The position numbers were made by a program, and so were the translations under genes. A DNA stretch of 64,000 nucleotides. It comes from DATCBF01 sp964401995 (GTDB taxonomy: Bacteria; Actinomycetota; Thermoleophilia; Solirubrobacterales; 70-9). Shown here in pieces: positions 15,883 to 22,976 of the stretch. The notes below the pieces were generated by a model. That model saw only the letters and a program-made list of their open reading frames with translations. It had not been told where the DNA came from and did no database searches. How positions within the stretch are numbered: the first letter of the stretch is position 1; each line of letters starts with the position of its first letter. The stretch is from the NCBI GenBank assembly GCA_964401995.1, contig CAYOAP010000002.1, positions 175,128 through 239,127 on the forward strand, read 5' to 3'.

Positions 15883-17523
15883 ATGGCTCACAAGGAGCTG
15901 AAGTTCAGCGAGGAGGCTCGGGGGGCTCTCCAGGGCGGTGTCGACGCAGTAGCCGACGCCGTCAAGGTAACCCTCGGCCCCAAAGGTCGCTACGTCGTGC
16001 TCGACAAAAAGTTCGGCGCGCCGACGATCACCAACGACGGCGTCACCATCGCCCGCGAGATCGAGGTTGAGGACGTCTTTGAAAACCAGGGCGCCCAGCT
16101 CGTCCGCGAGGTCGCCACGGCGACCAACGACGTGGCCGGAGACGGCACCACGACGGCGACCCTGCTGGCCCAGATCATCGTCCGCCAGGGGCTGAAGAAC
16201 GTGGCCGCCGGCGCCAACCCGCTGGCCCTGCGCCGCGGCATCGAGCAGGCCGTCGACAAGGTCGTCGAGAACCTGCGCGAGAAGCAGTCGAAAGAGGTTG
16301 CCGGCAAGGAGCAGATCGCCCGTGTCGCCGCCATTTCCGCCGGTGACGACGAGATCGGCAACGTGATTGCCGACGCGATCGAGAAGGTCGGCAAAGACGG
16401 CGTCGTCAACGTCGAGGAGGGCCAGACCTTCGGCATGGAGCTGGAGTTCACCGAGGGCATGCAGTTCGACAAGGGCTACATCTCGCCCTACATGGTCACC
16501 GACCAGGACCGCATGGAGGCAGTGCTCGAGGACCCCTACATCCTCATCGCCAACCAGAAAATCGGCTCCGTGCGGGACATCCTGCCGGTGCTCGAGGGCG
16601 TCATGCAGGGCGGCAAGCCGTTGCTGATCGTCGCCGAGGACGTCGAGGGCGAGTGCCTTGCGACGCTCGTCGTCAACAAGCTGCGGGGCACCTTCACCGG
16701 TGTCGCCGTCAAGGCGCCGGGCTTCGGCGATCGCCGCAAGCGCATGCTCGAGGACATCGCGATCCTCAGCGGCGGCGAGGTGATCACCGAGGAGATGGGC
16801 TTGAAACTGGAGAACACCCAGATCGAGCAGCTCGGCAAAGCCCGCCGCGTCGTCGTCTCCAAGGACACGACGACGATCATCGACGGCGCAGGCGCCGCCG
16901 ATGACATCAAGGGCCGGATCAAGCAGATCAAACAGGAGGTCGAGAACACCGACTCCGACTTCGATCGGGAGAAGCTCCAGGAGCGTCTCGCCAAGCTTGC
17001 CGGCGGTGTCGCAGTGGTCAAGGTCGGCGCTGCCACCGAGACCGAGATGAAGGAGAAAAAGCACCGCGTCGAGGATGCCCTGCAGGCGACTCGCGCAGCG
17101 CTCGAGGAGGGTGTCGTGCCGGGCGGCGGCGTCGCGCTGCTGAACGCGCAGGACGGCCTCGACCCCGACAAGGTCGGCAGCGACGCCGACGAGCAGACGG
17201 GTGCGCGGATCGTCCATCGCGCCCTCGAGGAGCCGGTCCGCCAGATCGCCGAGAACTCCGGCGAGGAGGGCTCGGTAGTGGTCAACAAGGTCCGCGACCT
17301 GAAGCCGGGTGAAGGCCTCAACGCCGCCACCGGCGAGTACGGGGACCTGATCAAGGCCGGCGTCATCGACCCGACCAAGGTCACCCGCTCAGCGCTGGAG
17401 AACGCAGCCTCGATCGCGAAGAACATCCTCGTCACCGAGGCGATCATCGCCGAGCCGCCAGAGGAAGGCGGCGCCGGCGGTGGCATGCCGGGCGGTATGC
17501 CCGACATGGGCGGCATGATGTAA
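15883..17523 (+). CDS. groEL: Chaperonin GroEL (Hsp60)
   Basis: 546 aa, full length. Diagnostic segments are VKVTLGPKGRYVVLDKKFGAPTI trimmed around the nucleotide site, NDVAGDGTTTATLLAQ with the catalytic Asp, GVVPGGGVALL, and the GGM-rich tail (GGMPGGMPDMGGMM). It folds proteins in an ATP-driven double ring together with GroES. The Shine-Dalgarno AAGGAGG lies about 9 nt before the ATG. It is the second gene of the CIRCE-controlled operon and is followed by a clear intrinsic terminator. Confidence 0.98.
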   Translation: MAHKELKFSEEARGALQGGVDAVADAVKVTLGPKGRYVVLDKKFGAPTITNDGVTIAREIEVEDVFENQGAQLVREVATATNDVAGDGTTTATLLAQIIVRQGLKNVAAGANPLALRRGIEQAVDKVVENLREKQSKEVAGKEQIARVAAISAGDDEIGNVIADAIEKVGKDGVVNVEEGQTFGMELEFTEGMQFDKGYISPYMVTDQDRMEAVLEDPYILIANQKIGSVRDILPVLEGVMQGGKPLLIVAEDVEGECLATLVVNKLRGTFTGVAVKAPGFGDRRKRMLEDIAILSGGEVITEEMGLKLENTQIEQLGKARRVVVSKDTTTIIDGAGAADDIKGRIKQIKQEVENTDSDFDREKLQERLAKLAGGVAVVKVGAATETEMKEKKHRVEDALQATRAALEEGVVPGGGVALLNAQDGLDPDKVGSDADEQTGARIVHRALEEPVRQIAENSGEEGSVVVNKVRDLKPGEGLNAATGEYGDLIKAGVIDPTKVTRSALENAASIAKNILVTEAIIAEPPEEGGAGGGMPGGMPDMGGMM

Positions 17524-17549
17524 CCACGCCGCCAAGGCGTGTGATTTTC

Positions 17550-17584
17550 GAGAGGCCCGGGGCAACCCGGGCCTCTCTTTTTTT
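17550..17584 (+). terminator. Intrinsic terminator of the groESL operon
   Basis: A perfect 12-bp GC-rich stem (GAGAGGCCCGGG with its complement) closes a GCAA tetraloop and is followed at once by seven T. It lies 26 nt after the groEL stop. This is a textbook Rho-independent terminator. Confidence 0.95.
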
Positions 17585-17702
17585 GCCCCTGGGCCGTCCA
17601 AATCGCCACGCTCTTGCCGCACATTCGCCAAGTTCCGCACACACCCGCGCGCCCGCACCGGCCAAGCTCCCCCCATGGCCACCGCAGCACCCCCCAAACC
17701 CC

Positions 17703-17755
17703 CCGCCGACGGGCCTCAAAGTGAACCCATGGGTCACTTATCGGCCCGTCGGCGG
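17703..17755. repeat. 53-bp palindrome, copy 2
   Basis: Same outer stem as copy 1 (CCGCCGACGGGCC) with loop ACCCATGGG. The inner right arm is degraded (TCACTTATC against the expected TCACTTTGA), so the stem is imperfect near its middle. The ATG in the loop (17729) is in frame with the downstream gene. It forms an inverted pair with copy 3 around that gene. Confidence 0.93.
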
Positions 17756-18691
17756 GAAAAGGGCAGCCCAGATCGGGCGATCGCGTCATTGGCCGCTGTT
17801 CAGCACGGTGTGATCTCCCTCCCTCAGCTGCGAGGTATCGGTGTCGGCAAGGAGGCTGCGTACAAGCGAGCAGAGGCTGGACGACTGCATCCGCTGCACC
17901 AGGGCGTTTACGCGGTTGGGCATTCGGCACTAACTCTGGATGGGCGGAGGATGGCGGCAGTGCTTGCCTGCGGACCCGGCGCTGTCCTCTCGCATCGGTC
18001 GGCGGCGGCATTGTGGGGATTGCGGGAGGACCGACGCCCTTTGATTGACGTGACCGCGCCGAATCGACGGGGGCGGATTCCAAAGGGAATCAGGGCGCAT
18101 CGGGATGGCTCGCTGACGGAGGCCGACCGGACCGTGCTGAACGGCATCCCCTGCACGAGTGTCTCCCGGGTGCTGTTGGACCTAGCCGGCGAACTGCCGA
18201 TCTGGGAGTTGAGGAAGGCCGTTGCCGAGGCGGAGGTCCTGCGCCTTCTCGACCGGGCCGCGTTGCGCAGGCTGATCCGGCGCAGTCGCGGCCGCCGAGG
18301 AGTCGCTCGACTGCGGCTGATCCTCGACGAACTCGATCCGCAGACCAAGCGGACGCGCAGCCACCTTGAGCGGCTGTTCCTGCGCATGTGCGCCAGAGCC
18401 GACCTGCCACGGCCCGAGGTCAACGTGTCCCTGACTATTGAAGGCCGCCATCTCAAGCCCGATTTCCTCTGGCGCGATGTCGGCCTGATCATCGAAACCG
18501 ACAGCCATCGCTACCACGACACCGGCTCTGCTTTCGAGAGCGATCGCCTCCGGGAGCAGCGGTTGCAGCTAGCCGGATGGCAGGTCTCCCGGTGCACCTG
18601 GGCGCAGGTCGAACACGAACCTCGCGATCTCGCCCAGCGGATCAAAGGCCTGCTCGCGCAAGCAGCCCTCCGCCGACGGGCCTCAAAGTGA
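17729..18691 (+). CDS. AbiEi-like winged helix plus DUF559 (Vsr-like nuclease fold) protein
   Basis: About 320 aa from the ATG in the palindrome loop; the frame is open to an ATG at 17675. The N-terminal region (AVQHGVISLPQLRGIGV through LHPLHQGVYAVGH) resembles the AbiEi antitoxin winged helix. The middle matches actinobacterial AbiEi/DUF559 proteins (LSHRSAAALWGL). The C-terminal 110 residues resemble DUF559, a PD-(D/E)xK nuclease-like fold, with KPDFLWRDVGLIIETDSHRYH carrying D and E-x-D candidates. The real substrate is unknown; an orphan antitoxin-like or DNA-cleaving role is possible. The stop codon lies inside palindrome copy 3, so both gene ends are embedded in inverted copies of one repeat. 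Confidence 0.75.
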   Translation: MGHLSARRREKGSPDRAIASLAAVQHGVISLPQLRGIGVGKEAAYKRAEAGRLHPLHQGVYAVGHSALTLDGRRMAAVLACGPGAVLSHRSAAALWGLREDRRPLIDVTAPNRRGRIPKGIRAHRDGSLTEADRTVLNGIPCTSVSRVLLDLAGELPIWELRKAVAEAEVLRLLDRAALRRLIRRSRGRRGVARLRLILDELDPQTKRTRSHLERLFLRMCARADLPRPEVNVSLTIEGRHLKPDFLWRDVGLIIETDSHRYHDTGSAFESDRLREQRLQLAGWQVSRCTWAQVEHEPRDLAQRIKGLLAQAALRRRASK

Positions 18692-18722
18692 CCCATGGGT
18701 TCACTTTGAGGCCCGTCGGCGG
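18670..18722. repeat. 53-bp palindrome, copy 3 (inverted relative to copy 2)
   Basis: A perfect 22-bp inverted repeat with outer stem CCGCCGACGGGCC, inner stem TCAAAGTGA and loop CCCATGGGT. The loop is the reverse complement of the copy 2 loop. The inner stem differs from copy 1 by a paired A-T to C-G change. It holds the stop of the nuclease-like gene and abuts the stop of the convergent hydrolase. Confidence 0.95.
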
Positions 18723-19838
18723 CTAGGGCGTTGGGGTTGGGGCGGGCGTGGGGGTTGGGGTTGGTTTTGCCTTTGGCGGCAGCGGGGGGAGGAGGCCGGC
18801 GTTGTATTCGGCGGTCTGCAGGAAGTTGGCGCGGCGCAGCTTCAGGCGCAGGGTGTTGGTGGTGCGTGGGTAGAGCCCGAGGTCGTAGGGGTTGGCACCG
18901 GGGCCGAAGCCGTCGTAGTAGACGAACATCCGCACCCGCGGGCGCTTGACCGTCCAGGAGACGAGCTGTTTGACGAAGCGCGGTTCGTCGCTGCCGGAGA
19001 CCGCCCACTCGGTTATCGCGACCGGCTTGTTGCGCCACTGGACGCCCTTGTAGAAGCGGTTGAGGTCTTCCCAGACGGGGTACTGCGAGTAGAAGTCGGT
19101 GCCGACCCAGTCGACCCAGCGGCTGCCCGGCCAGTAGTTGCCCGGGAAGTTGCCCTTGACCCGCGGCGAGCCGCCCGGCAGCGGGCTCCAGACCATGCTC
19201 ACCGGCGCCGCCGGCAGGCTTTCCGGGTTGGGTCCTTTGGTCCGGTTCAGCGGCGGCAGGCCGACTTCGGCCAGGGTCGTGTTGATCCCTTCCAGGGTCT
19301 GGCCGCCACGGACGATGATCGCGATCCGGCGGAAGGCCTGTTTGTACCAGCCGCTGGTGTGTTCGCCGCCTTTCTGGGTGCCGTCGCAGTTGACCGCTGA
19401 CCAGACGTTGAGGCAGCGGTTGGGCTCGCCGAGTGGGCGGATGTAGGCGGGCAGGCCGTGTTTGGCGAAGAAGTCGTTGAGCTGGAGCAGGTAGTCGTCG
19501 CCGGCCCCGAGGGCGATCTGCTCCGGCGTGATCAGCTCCGCCAGCGTCTGGTCGTCGGCGCTGGAGATCGCCAGGATCGGCCGCGTGCCGGTTTCCCGCC
19601 AGCGTTCGTAGGAGGCGTTGAGGCTGTTGCCCCAGGGGTGGAAGGTCTCGAGCAGCGCTGGGTGCTTGGCCAGCAGGCCGGAAAATTCGTTGAAGTCCTG
19701 GGTGGTCCCTTTGTCGCTGACCCCGAAGAAGACACTTGGCTTTGGCGGTGCCAGCGTCAGCGCCGAAGCGCTGCTCGCGAACAGCCCGGCCAGGGCGATC
19801 GCCAGGACCGCGGCCCGGTTAGGAATCCTCCAGCACAT
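18723..19838 (-). CDS. Secreted GH26-like glycoside hydrolase
   Basis: 371 aa. A signal peptide (AAVLAIALAGLFASSASA) leads to a TIM-barrel-like domain. YIRPLGEPNRCLNVW carries the likely acid/base Glu, and VAITEWAVSGSDEPRF the likely nucleophile Glu. The order and spacing resemble family 26 mannanase-like enzymes. The C-terminus ends in a Pro/Thr-rich tail of alternating PT residues, a wall-spanning or linker feature. The ATG overlaps the end of the upstream NAD(P)-binding gene by 20 nt, so the two are an operon. A 53-bp palindrome directly follows the stop, as it does (4 nt away) after the hydrolase at 4315. Confidence 0.75.
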   Translation of the reverse strand: MCWRIPNRAAVLAIALAGLFASSASALTLAPPKPSVFFGVSDKGTTQDFNEFSGLLAKHPALLETFHPWGNSLNASYERWRETGTRPILAISSADDQTLAELITPEQIALGAGDDYLLQLNDFFAKHGLPAYIRPLGEPNRCLNVWSAVNCDGTQKGGEHTSGWYKQAFRRIAIIVRGGQTLEGINTTLAEVGLPPLNRTKGPNPESLPAAPVSMVWSPLPGGSPRVKGNFPGNYWPGSRWVDWVGTDFYSQYPVWEDLNRFYKGVQWRNKPVAITEWAVSGSDEPRFVKQLVSWTVKRPRVRMFVYYDGFGPGANPYDLGLYPRTTNTLRLKLRRANFLQTAEYNAGLLPPLPPKAKPTPTPTPAPTPTP

Positions 19839-20700
19839 CGCTCATCCTCCTTGGCTCGACTCCGAGCGCCTCGGCATCTGCCGTGCCGCGCTCGCTGACC
19901 ATCGAGACCTCCATCAGCTCGGCCTCCTCCCAGGTTGCAAACACGGCCTCGCCGAAAACGGAGCGCAGGGCGATCAAGCTGGCCCGAACCAGGGGCAGGG
20001 GGAGGTGGACCAGCGGCCGCGGCCGCCCGGCGATGCGGCTGACAAGGTCGGACATCTGGTCGTAGGTCATCGCCTCCGGCCCGGCCAGCTCGTGCCGTCG
20101 CTGCGGGGCCGCGGCCAGCGAGGCGGCGACGCAGCGGGCGGCGTCCTCTGCCCAGATCGGCTCGAACCGCGCCCGCCCCGTGCCCGAGACCGGCAGCACC
20201 GGCAGGAAGGAGAAGCGCCGCAGCAGCGTGATCCAGGGGTCGCTGTGGTCGTAGACGATCGAGGGGGCGAAGACCGTCGTCGCCAGCGGCGAGGAATCGA
20301 CGGCGCGCTCGGCCAGCCACTTGGCGCGGAAGAAGCGGGTCCGCTGCGCCGCCTGGGCGTCGAGGGCGCTGAAGAAGACGAAGCGCTTGACGCCGCTGCG
20401 CTCGGCCGCCCGCAGCAGGCGCACGGTGGCCAGCCCGTTCAGCTCCTCGATCCGGTGCGGCGGCTGGTCGCGGATCGTTGCCGCCAGGTGGACGACGGTG
20501 TCGACCCCGCGCAGCGCCTGTCGCACCAGGTAAGGATCCGACATCTCGCCGAGGTCGCCGAGCGCGATCTGCACATCGACCCGCCGTGACCCCAGCCGCC
20601 GCGGCTCGCGCACCAGGCAGCGCACATCGTCGCCGCGCTCCAGCAGCTGCGGCAACAACCGCGACCCGATGCTCCCGGTCGCCCCGGTCAGCAGCAGCAT
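19819..20700 (-). CDS. NAD(P)-binding Rossmann protein (NmrA/epimerase-like)
   Basis: 293 aa. It starts MLLLTGATGSIGSRLLPQLLERGDDVRCLVRE, with the TGATGxxG nucleotide-binding motif. VDTVVHLAATIRD follows, then a GVKRFVFFSAL segment and a W-x-E-D-A-A motif (PIWAEDAARCV). This is the atypical short-chain dehydrogenase group that includes NDUFA9-like and NmrA-like proteins, which often lack the Tyr-x-x-x-Lys pair. The substrate is unknown. It is first of a two-gene operon with the GH26-like hydrolase and divergent from ferredoxin. Confidence 0.85.
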   Translation of the reverse strand: MLLLTGATGSIGSRLLPQLLERGDDVRCLVREPRRLGSRRVDVQIALGDLGEMSDPYLVRQALRGVDTVVHLAATIRDQPPHRIEELNGLATVRLLRAAERSGVKRFVFFSALDAQAAQRTRFFRAKWLAERAVDSSPLATTVFAPSIVYDHSDPWITLLRRFSFLPVLPVSGTGRARFEPIWAEDAARCVAASLAAAPQRRHELAGPEAMTYDQMSDLVSRIAGRPRPLVHLPLPLVRASLIALRSVFGEAVFATWEEAELMEVSMVSERGTADAEALGVEPRRMSDVLEDS

Positions 20701-20847
20701 CGGCGACGAGCCCTTTTGCCTGCGTCTTTCATCCCAGACAACCCTAGTGACGCCGCCTGCCGTCCCACATCCCTAAAATGATCGCTCGCGCTTGGCCGGG
20801 GCATTCCCCGGTCGGCACCCGGAAACCGACTTAGGAGAAAGCGCCGA

Positions 20848-21120
20848 ATGACCTACGTCATCGCCGAGCCTTGCATCGGCACCAAGGACAACTCGTGTGT
20901 CGAGGTCTGTCCGGTCGACTGCATCCACCCGACGCCCGACGAGCCCGATTACGACTCGGTCGAGATGCTCTACATCGATCCGGACGAGTGCATCGACTGC
21001 GACGCCTGCGTTGAGGCATGCCCCGTCGACGCCTGTTTCGCCGAGGACCAGCTCCCGGCAGAGTGGGCCAAATACGCGGAGATCAACGCCAACTACTACA
21101 AGTCAAAAAGCGCGGCCTGA
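20848..21120 (+). CDS. fdxA: 7Fe ferredoxin (3Fe-4S/4Fe-4S)
   Basis: 90 aa. The N-terminal cluster site is C-x7-C-x3-C-x3-C in EPCIGTKDNSCVEVCPVDC. The second is CIDCDACVEACPVDAC, a full 4Fe-4S motif. The C-terminus has the helix W-A-K-Y-A-E-I-N-A-N-Y-Y. This fits the FdxA-type seven-iron ferredoxins of actinobacteria, which carry single electrons to P450s and oxidoreductases; a P450 is encoded at 57630. A Shine-Dalgarno (TAGGAGAAAG) precedes the ATG. A hairpin follows 25 nt after the stop. Confidence 0.95.
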   Translation: MTYVIAEPCIGTKDNSCVEVCPVDCIHPTPDEPDYDSVEMLYIDPDECIDCDACVEACPVDACFAEDQLPAEWAKYAEINANYYKSKSAA

Positions 21121-21145
21121 GCCTCGCCTTGTAGAGAAGAGCTTT

Positions 21146-21173
21146 GAACGGGCGGCCTGCGGGCCGCCCGTTC
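21146..21173 (+). terminator. Hairpin terminator after the ferredoxin gene
   Basis: A perfect 12-bp stem (GAACGGGCGGCC with its complement) encloses a TGCG loop and is followed by a weak T-rich run (TCTTGCT). The position after a single-gene unit fits a terminator. Confidence 0.8.
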
Positions 21174-21206
21174 TCTTGCTCGGCGCCCGCCGCGCCGCCC
21201 CCTGCC

Positions 21207-21411
21207 TCAGCTCCAATCCTCAATGCGGGCGACACAGGTGACTTCGCCAAACGACCGTTCCTTGGTTTCGACGATGCCGCCGTCGGAGTTGCGTGTGACT
21301 GAGGACGTGTTCCCCTCCACCGTTAGCGCCATTCCGTTCTTTGACTTCTCGCGGATCAGCCCGGCGTGGTCGCCGCCACTGCTGAAATTAATTGAAAATT
21401 CTGAACGATCA
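21207..21411 (-). pseudogene. 3' remnant of a CHAP-like (cell-wall amidase/peptidase) gene
   Basis: The minus strand reads GGDHAGLIREKSKNGMALTV and then EGNTSSVTRNSDGGIVETKE to a TGA stop at 21207. The pattern H-x-G-x-[IV] followed by V-E-G-N-T-S resembles the C-terminal half of CHAP-type peptidoglycan hydrolases. There is no start codon: an in-frame TGA lies just upstream within an AT-rich stretch (about 21385-21422). The 5' part with the catalytic Cys is missing. I infer that a recombination or insertion event removed it. The family call rests on a short match and could be wrong, but the codon pattern and clean stop suggest real former coding sequence. Confidence 0.5.
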
Positions 21412-21519
21412 AATCATTATTAACAGTGGTCACTCGGCAATGGCGTTGGGGGGTCCACCCCAAGAAATCGACACTCTGGGTTGACTTTAGAAGTTCTGAT
21501 TAGTAAAAGGCACTCCAAC

Positions 21520-22062
21520 ATGGAGGCGATCTTTTGGTCATGGGGGATTTGGGGGCGCCTGATCGATGGTGCGTCAAACCCACTCTCGTTTTCAATCCCC
21601 TCCGAAGTGCTTGGCCTGATCGGGATCGTCTCGGGCTCGGGGGTTGCGGCAGGCGTCGTCAAGAGCTCCAAGGACACGATGGCGTCGGAGCGCATTGCCG
21701 CCAGCAGTCACAGTGACCCACCGCGGCTCAGCCAGATCTTCCTGATGGAGGAGGGCGCTTACGCCGACAAGGTCATCGACATCACGAAGTTTCAGGGGTT
21801 TGTGATCACTCTCATCCTTCTGGTCGCCTACGCCGCCTTGGCGGTGCATGCCGTCCACGATGCCGGGTCGGCGAAGGGCCTGGCCGCCCTGCCCGGATTC
21901 TCAGGCACGTTTCTCACGTTGCTGGGGATCAGCCAGGGCACATACATCGCCGGGAAGATCCCTTCGCAGCAGGGCACTCCGCCTGGCCTGACGGTTGAAA
22001 ATCGCCCCACCGGCAGCAAGCACACCATGCCCAAAGGCTTCAAACCCCGCAATGCCAAGTAG
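21520..22062 (+). CDS. Membrane protein of unknown function
   Basis: About 180 aa from the ATG at 21520; a TTG at 21481 is also in frame. There are three hydrophobic stretches: VLGLIGIVSGSGVAAGVV, FVITLILLVAYAALAVHAV, and FLTLLGISQGTYIAGKIP near the C-terminus. The G-I-S-x-G-T/S-Y/G motif occurs twice (GIVSGSGVAAG and GISQGTYIAG), suggesting an internal repeat. The N-terminus looks short and begins beside an AT-rich junction, so it may be truncated. It is followed at 53 nt by the two helical toxin-like proteins and may be their partner. I do not recognise the family. Confidence 0.6.
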   Translation: MEAIFWSWGIWGRLIDGASNPLSFSIPSEVLGLIGIVSGSGVAAGVVKSSKDTMASERIAASSHSDPPRLSQIFLMEEGAYADKVIDITKFQGFVITLILLVAYAALAVHAVHDAGSAKGLAALPGFSGTFLTLLGISQGTYIAGKIPSQQGTPPGLTVENRPTGSKHTMPKGFKPRNAK

Positions 22063-22114
22063 CCGTCCAAGGGGGAGCTCGCGAGCCGGCGGCGCCCGTG
22101 AAGGAGGCAGCCTG

Positions 22115-22966
22115 ATGGCGGAGGCAGCGCCGGACCAGGTCTATGTTGGCGCCGTCGCCGCGATTACCAGCTTTGCCGACGGCATCTCCTCGCAGGGGGC
22201 GCCGATCGTCCCACCATTCGAAGAGTGCAAAGACGCCGTGGCCGTGCTGGCGGAAGTGAAGGGCGTGGCCTCGAATTGGATAAACGATGTCTACCCACAG
22301 CTGTTGGAGGTGCCGCGGACGATTGTGGCGCAGAAAGAAGCGGTCGCCTCTGGGCTGGCGACGCTCATCAGCGTGGCGCAGCAGCTCGAAGCGAACCCGG
22401 GCGATGCGCAGCTCGGCGAACAGTTCTCCAAGGCGGCAAAAGAGCTGGGCGAAACCGTTGCACCCCGTGTCGCCGAAGTGCACCAGCTCGCCGCGGCGGT
22501 GGCAGGCTTCGCCGGGGCTGTCAACGGCGGCCTCGGCGAAGCCTGCCAGAGGTCGTGCGCGGAGATGGGGCTCCGCGAGGCGGCGCTCGCCAATCAGCGC
22601 GCCCAGGACGAAGCGGTGCTGCAGAGCGCGAGAGAAGCATTTTGCCCAAGCGAAAGCGAAGAAGAAGCAGCTGAAGCCGCTCTCCGCAGCGACGGGGAAA
22701 GCATCGGTCAGGTGACCGCCTTCATCGAACAGATGCAGGGTGACGTTTCGCTGACGCAGGGCGCTGCCAATGGGCTCGCCTACGCCACGGGCAAGTGGCA
22801 GACGCTCGACGCCCAGGCCCAGGCGGCGATCGCGACGCTGGAAAAGATCCAGAGCGACCCGGTCGGCTCGCTGGCCGTCGACCTCGCGGCGGCGCAGCAG
22901 GGGTGGATCGTCTTTACCGAAGGGCTTGAATCCATAGTCGAACAGGCAGCAGCAGCTGCCATATGA
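22115..22966 (+). CDS. All-helical protein, candidate soluble component of an alpha-pore-forming-toxin-like pair
   Basis: 283 aa with no signal peptide. Long heptad-like helices dominate (VPRTIVAQKEAVASGLATLI, EQFSKAAKELGETVAPRVAEVHQL). One moderately hydrophobic stretch (LAAAVAGFAGAVNGGLG) is flanked by helices. The opening (W-I-N-D-V-Y-P-Q-L, then P-x-T-I-V) parallels W-T-N-G-V-F-P-A-M and F-P-Q-T-I-V in the next gene, so the two are related. This design resembles multi-component ClyA/Hbl/Nhe-type toxins; that is an inference. The Shine-Dalgarno AAGGAGG supports the ATG. Codons about 22631-22692 seem to be read in a shifted frame (see findings). Confidence 0.6.
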   Translation: MAEAAPDQVYVGAVAAITSFADGISSQGAPIVPPFEECKDAVAVLAEVKGVASNWINDVYPQLLEVPRTIVAQKEAVASGLATLISVAQQLEANPGDAQLGEQFSKAAKELGETVAPRVAEVHQLAAAVAGFAGAVNGGLGEACQRSCAEMGLREAALANQRAQDEAVLQSAREAFCPSESEEEAAEAALRSDGESIGQVTAFIEQMQGDVSLTQGAANGLAYATGKWQTLDAQAQAAIATLEKIQSDPVGSLAVDLAAAQQGWIVFTEGLESIVEQAAAAAI

Positions 22967-22976
22967 AGGAGCAAGC

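Noticed and set aside
15586..17217. 543-codon open frame antisense to groES-groEL
   Set aside because: It is explained by the high GC of the third codon positions of groEL; no domain is recognisable in it.
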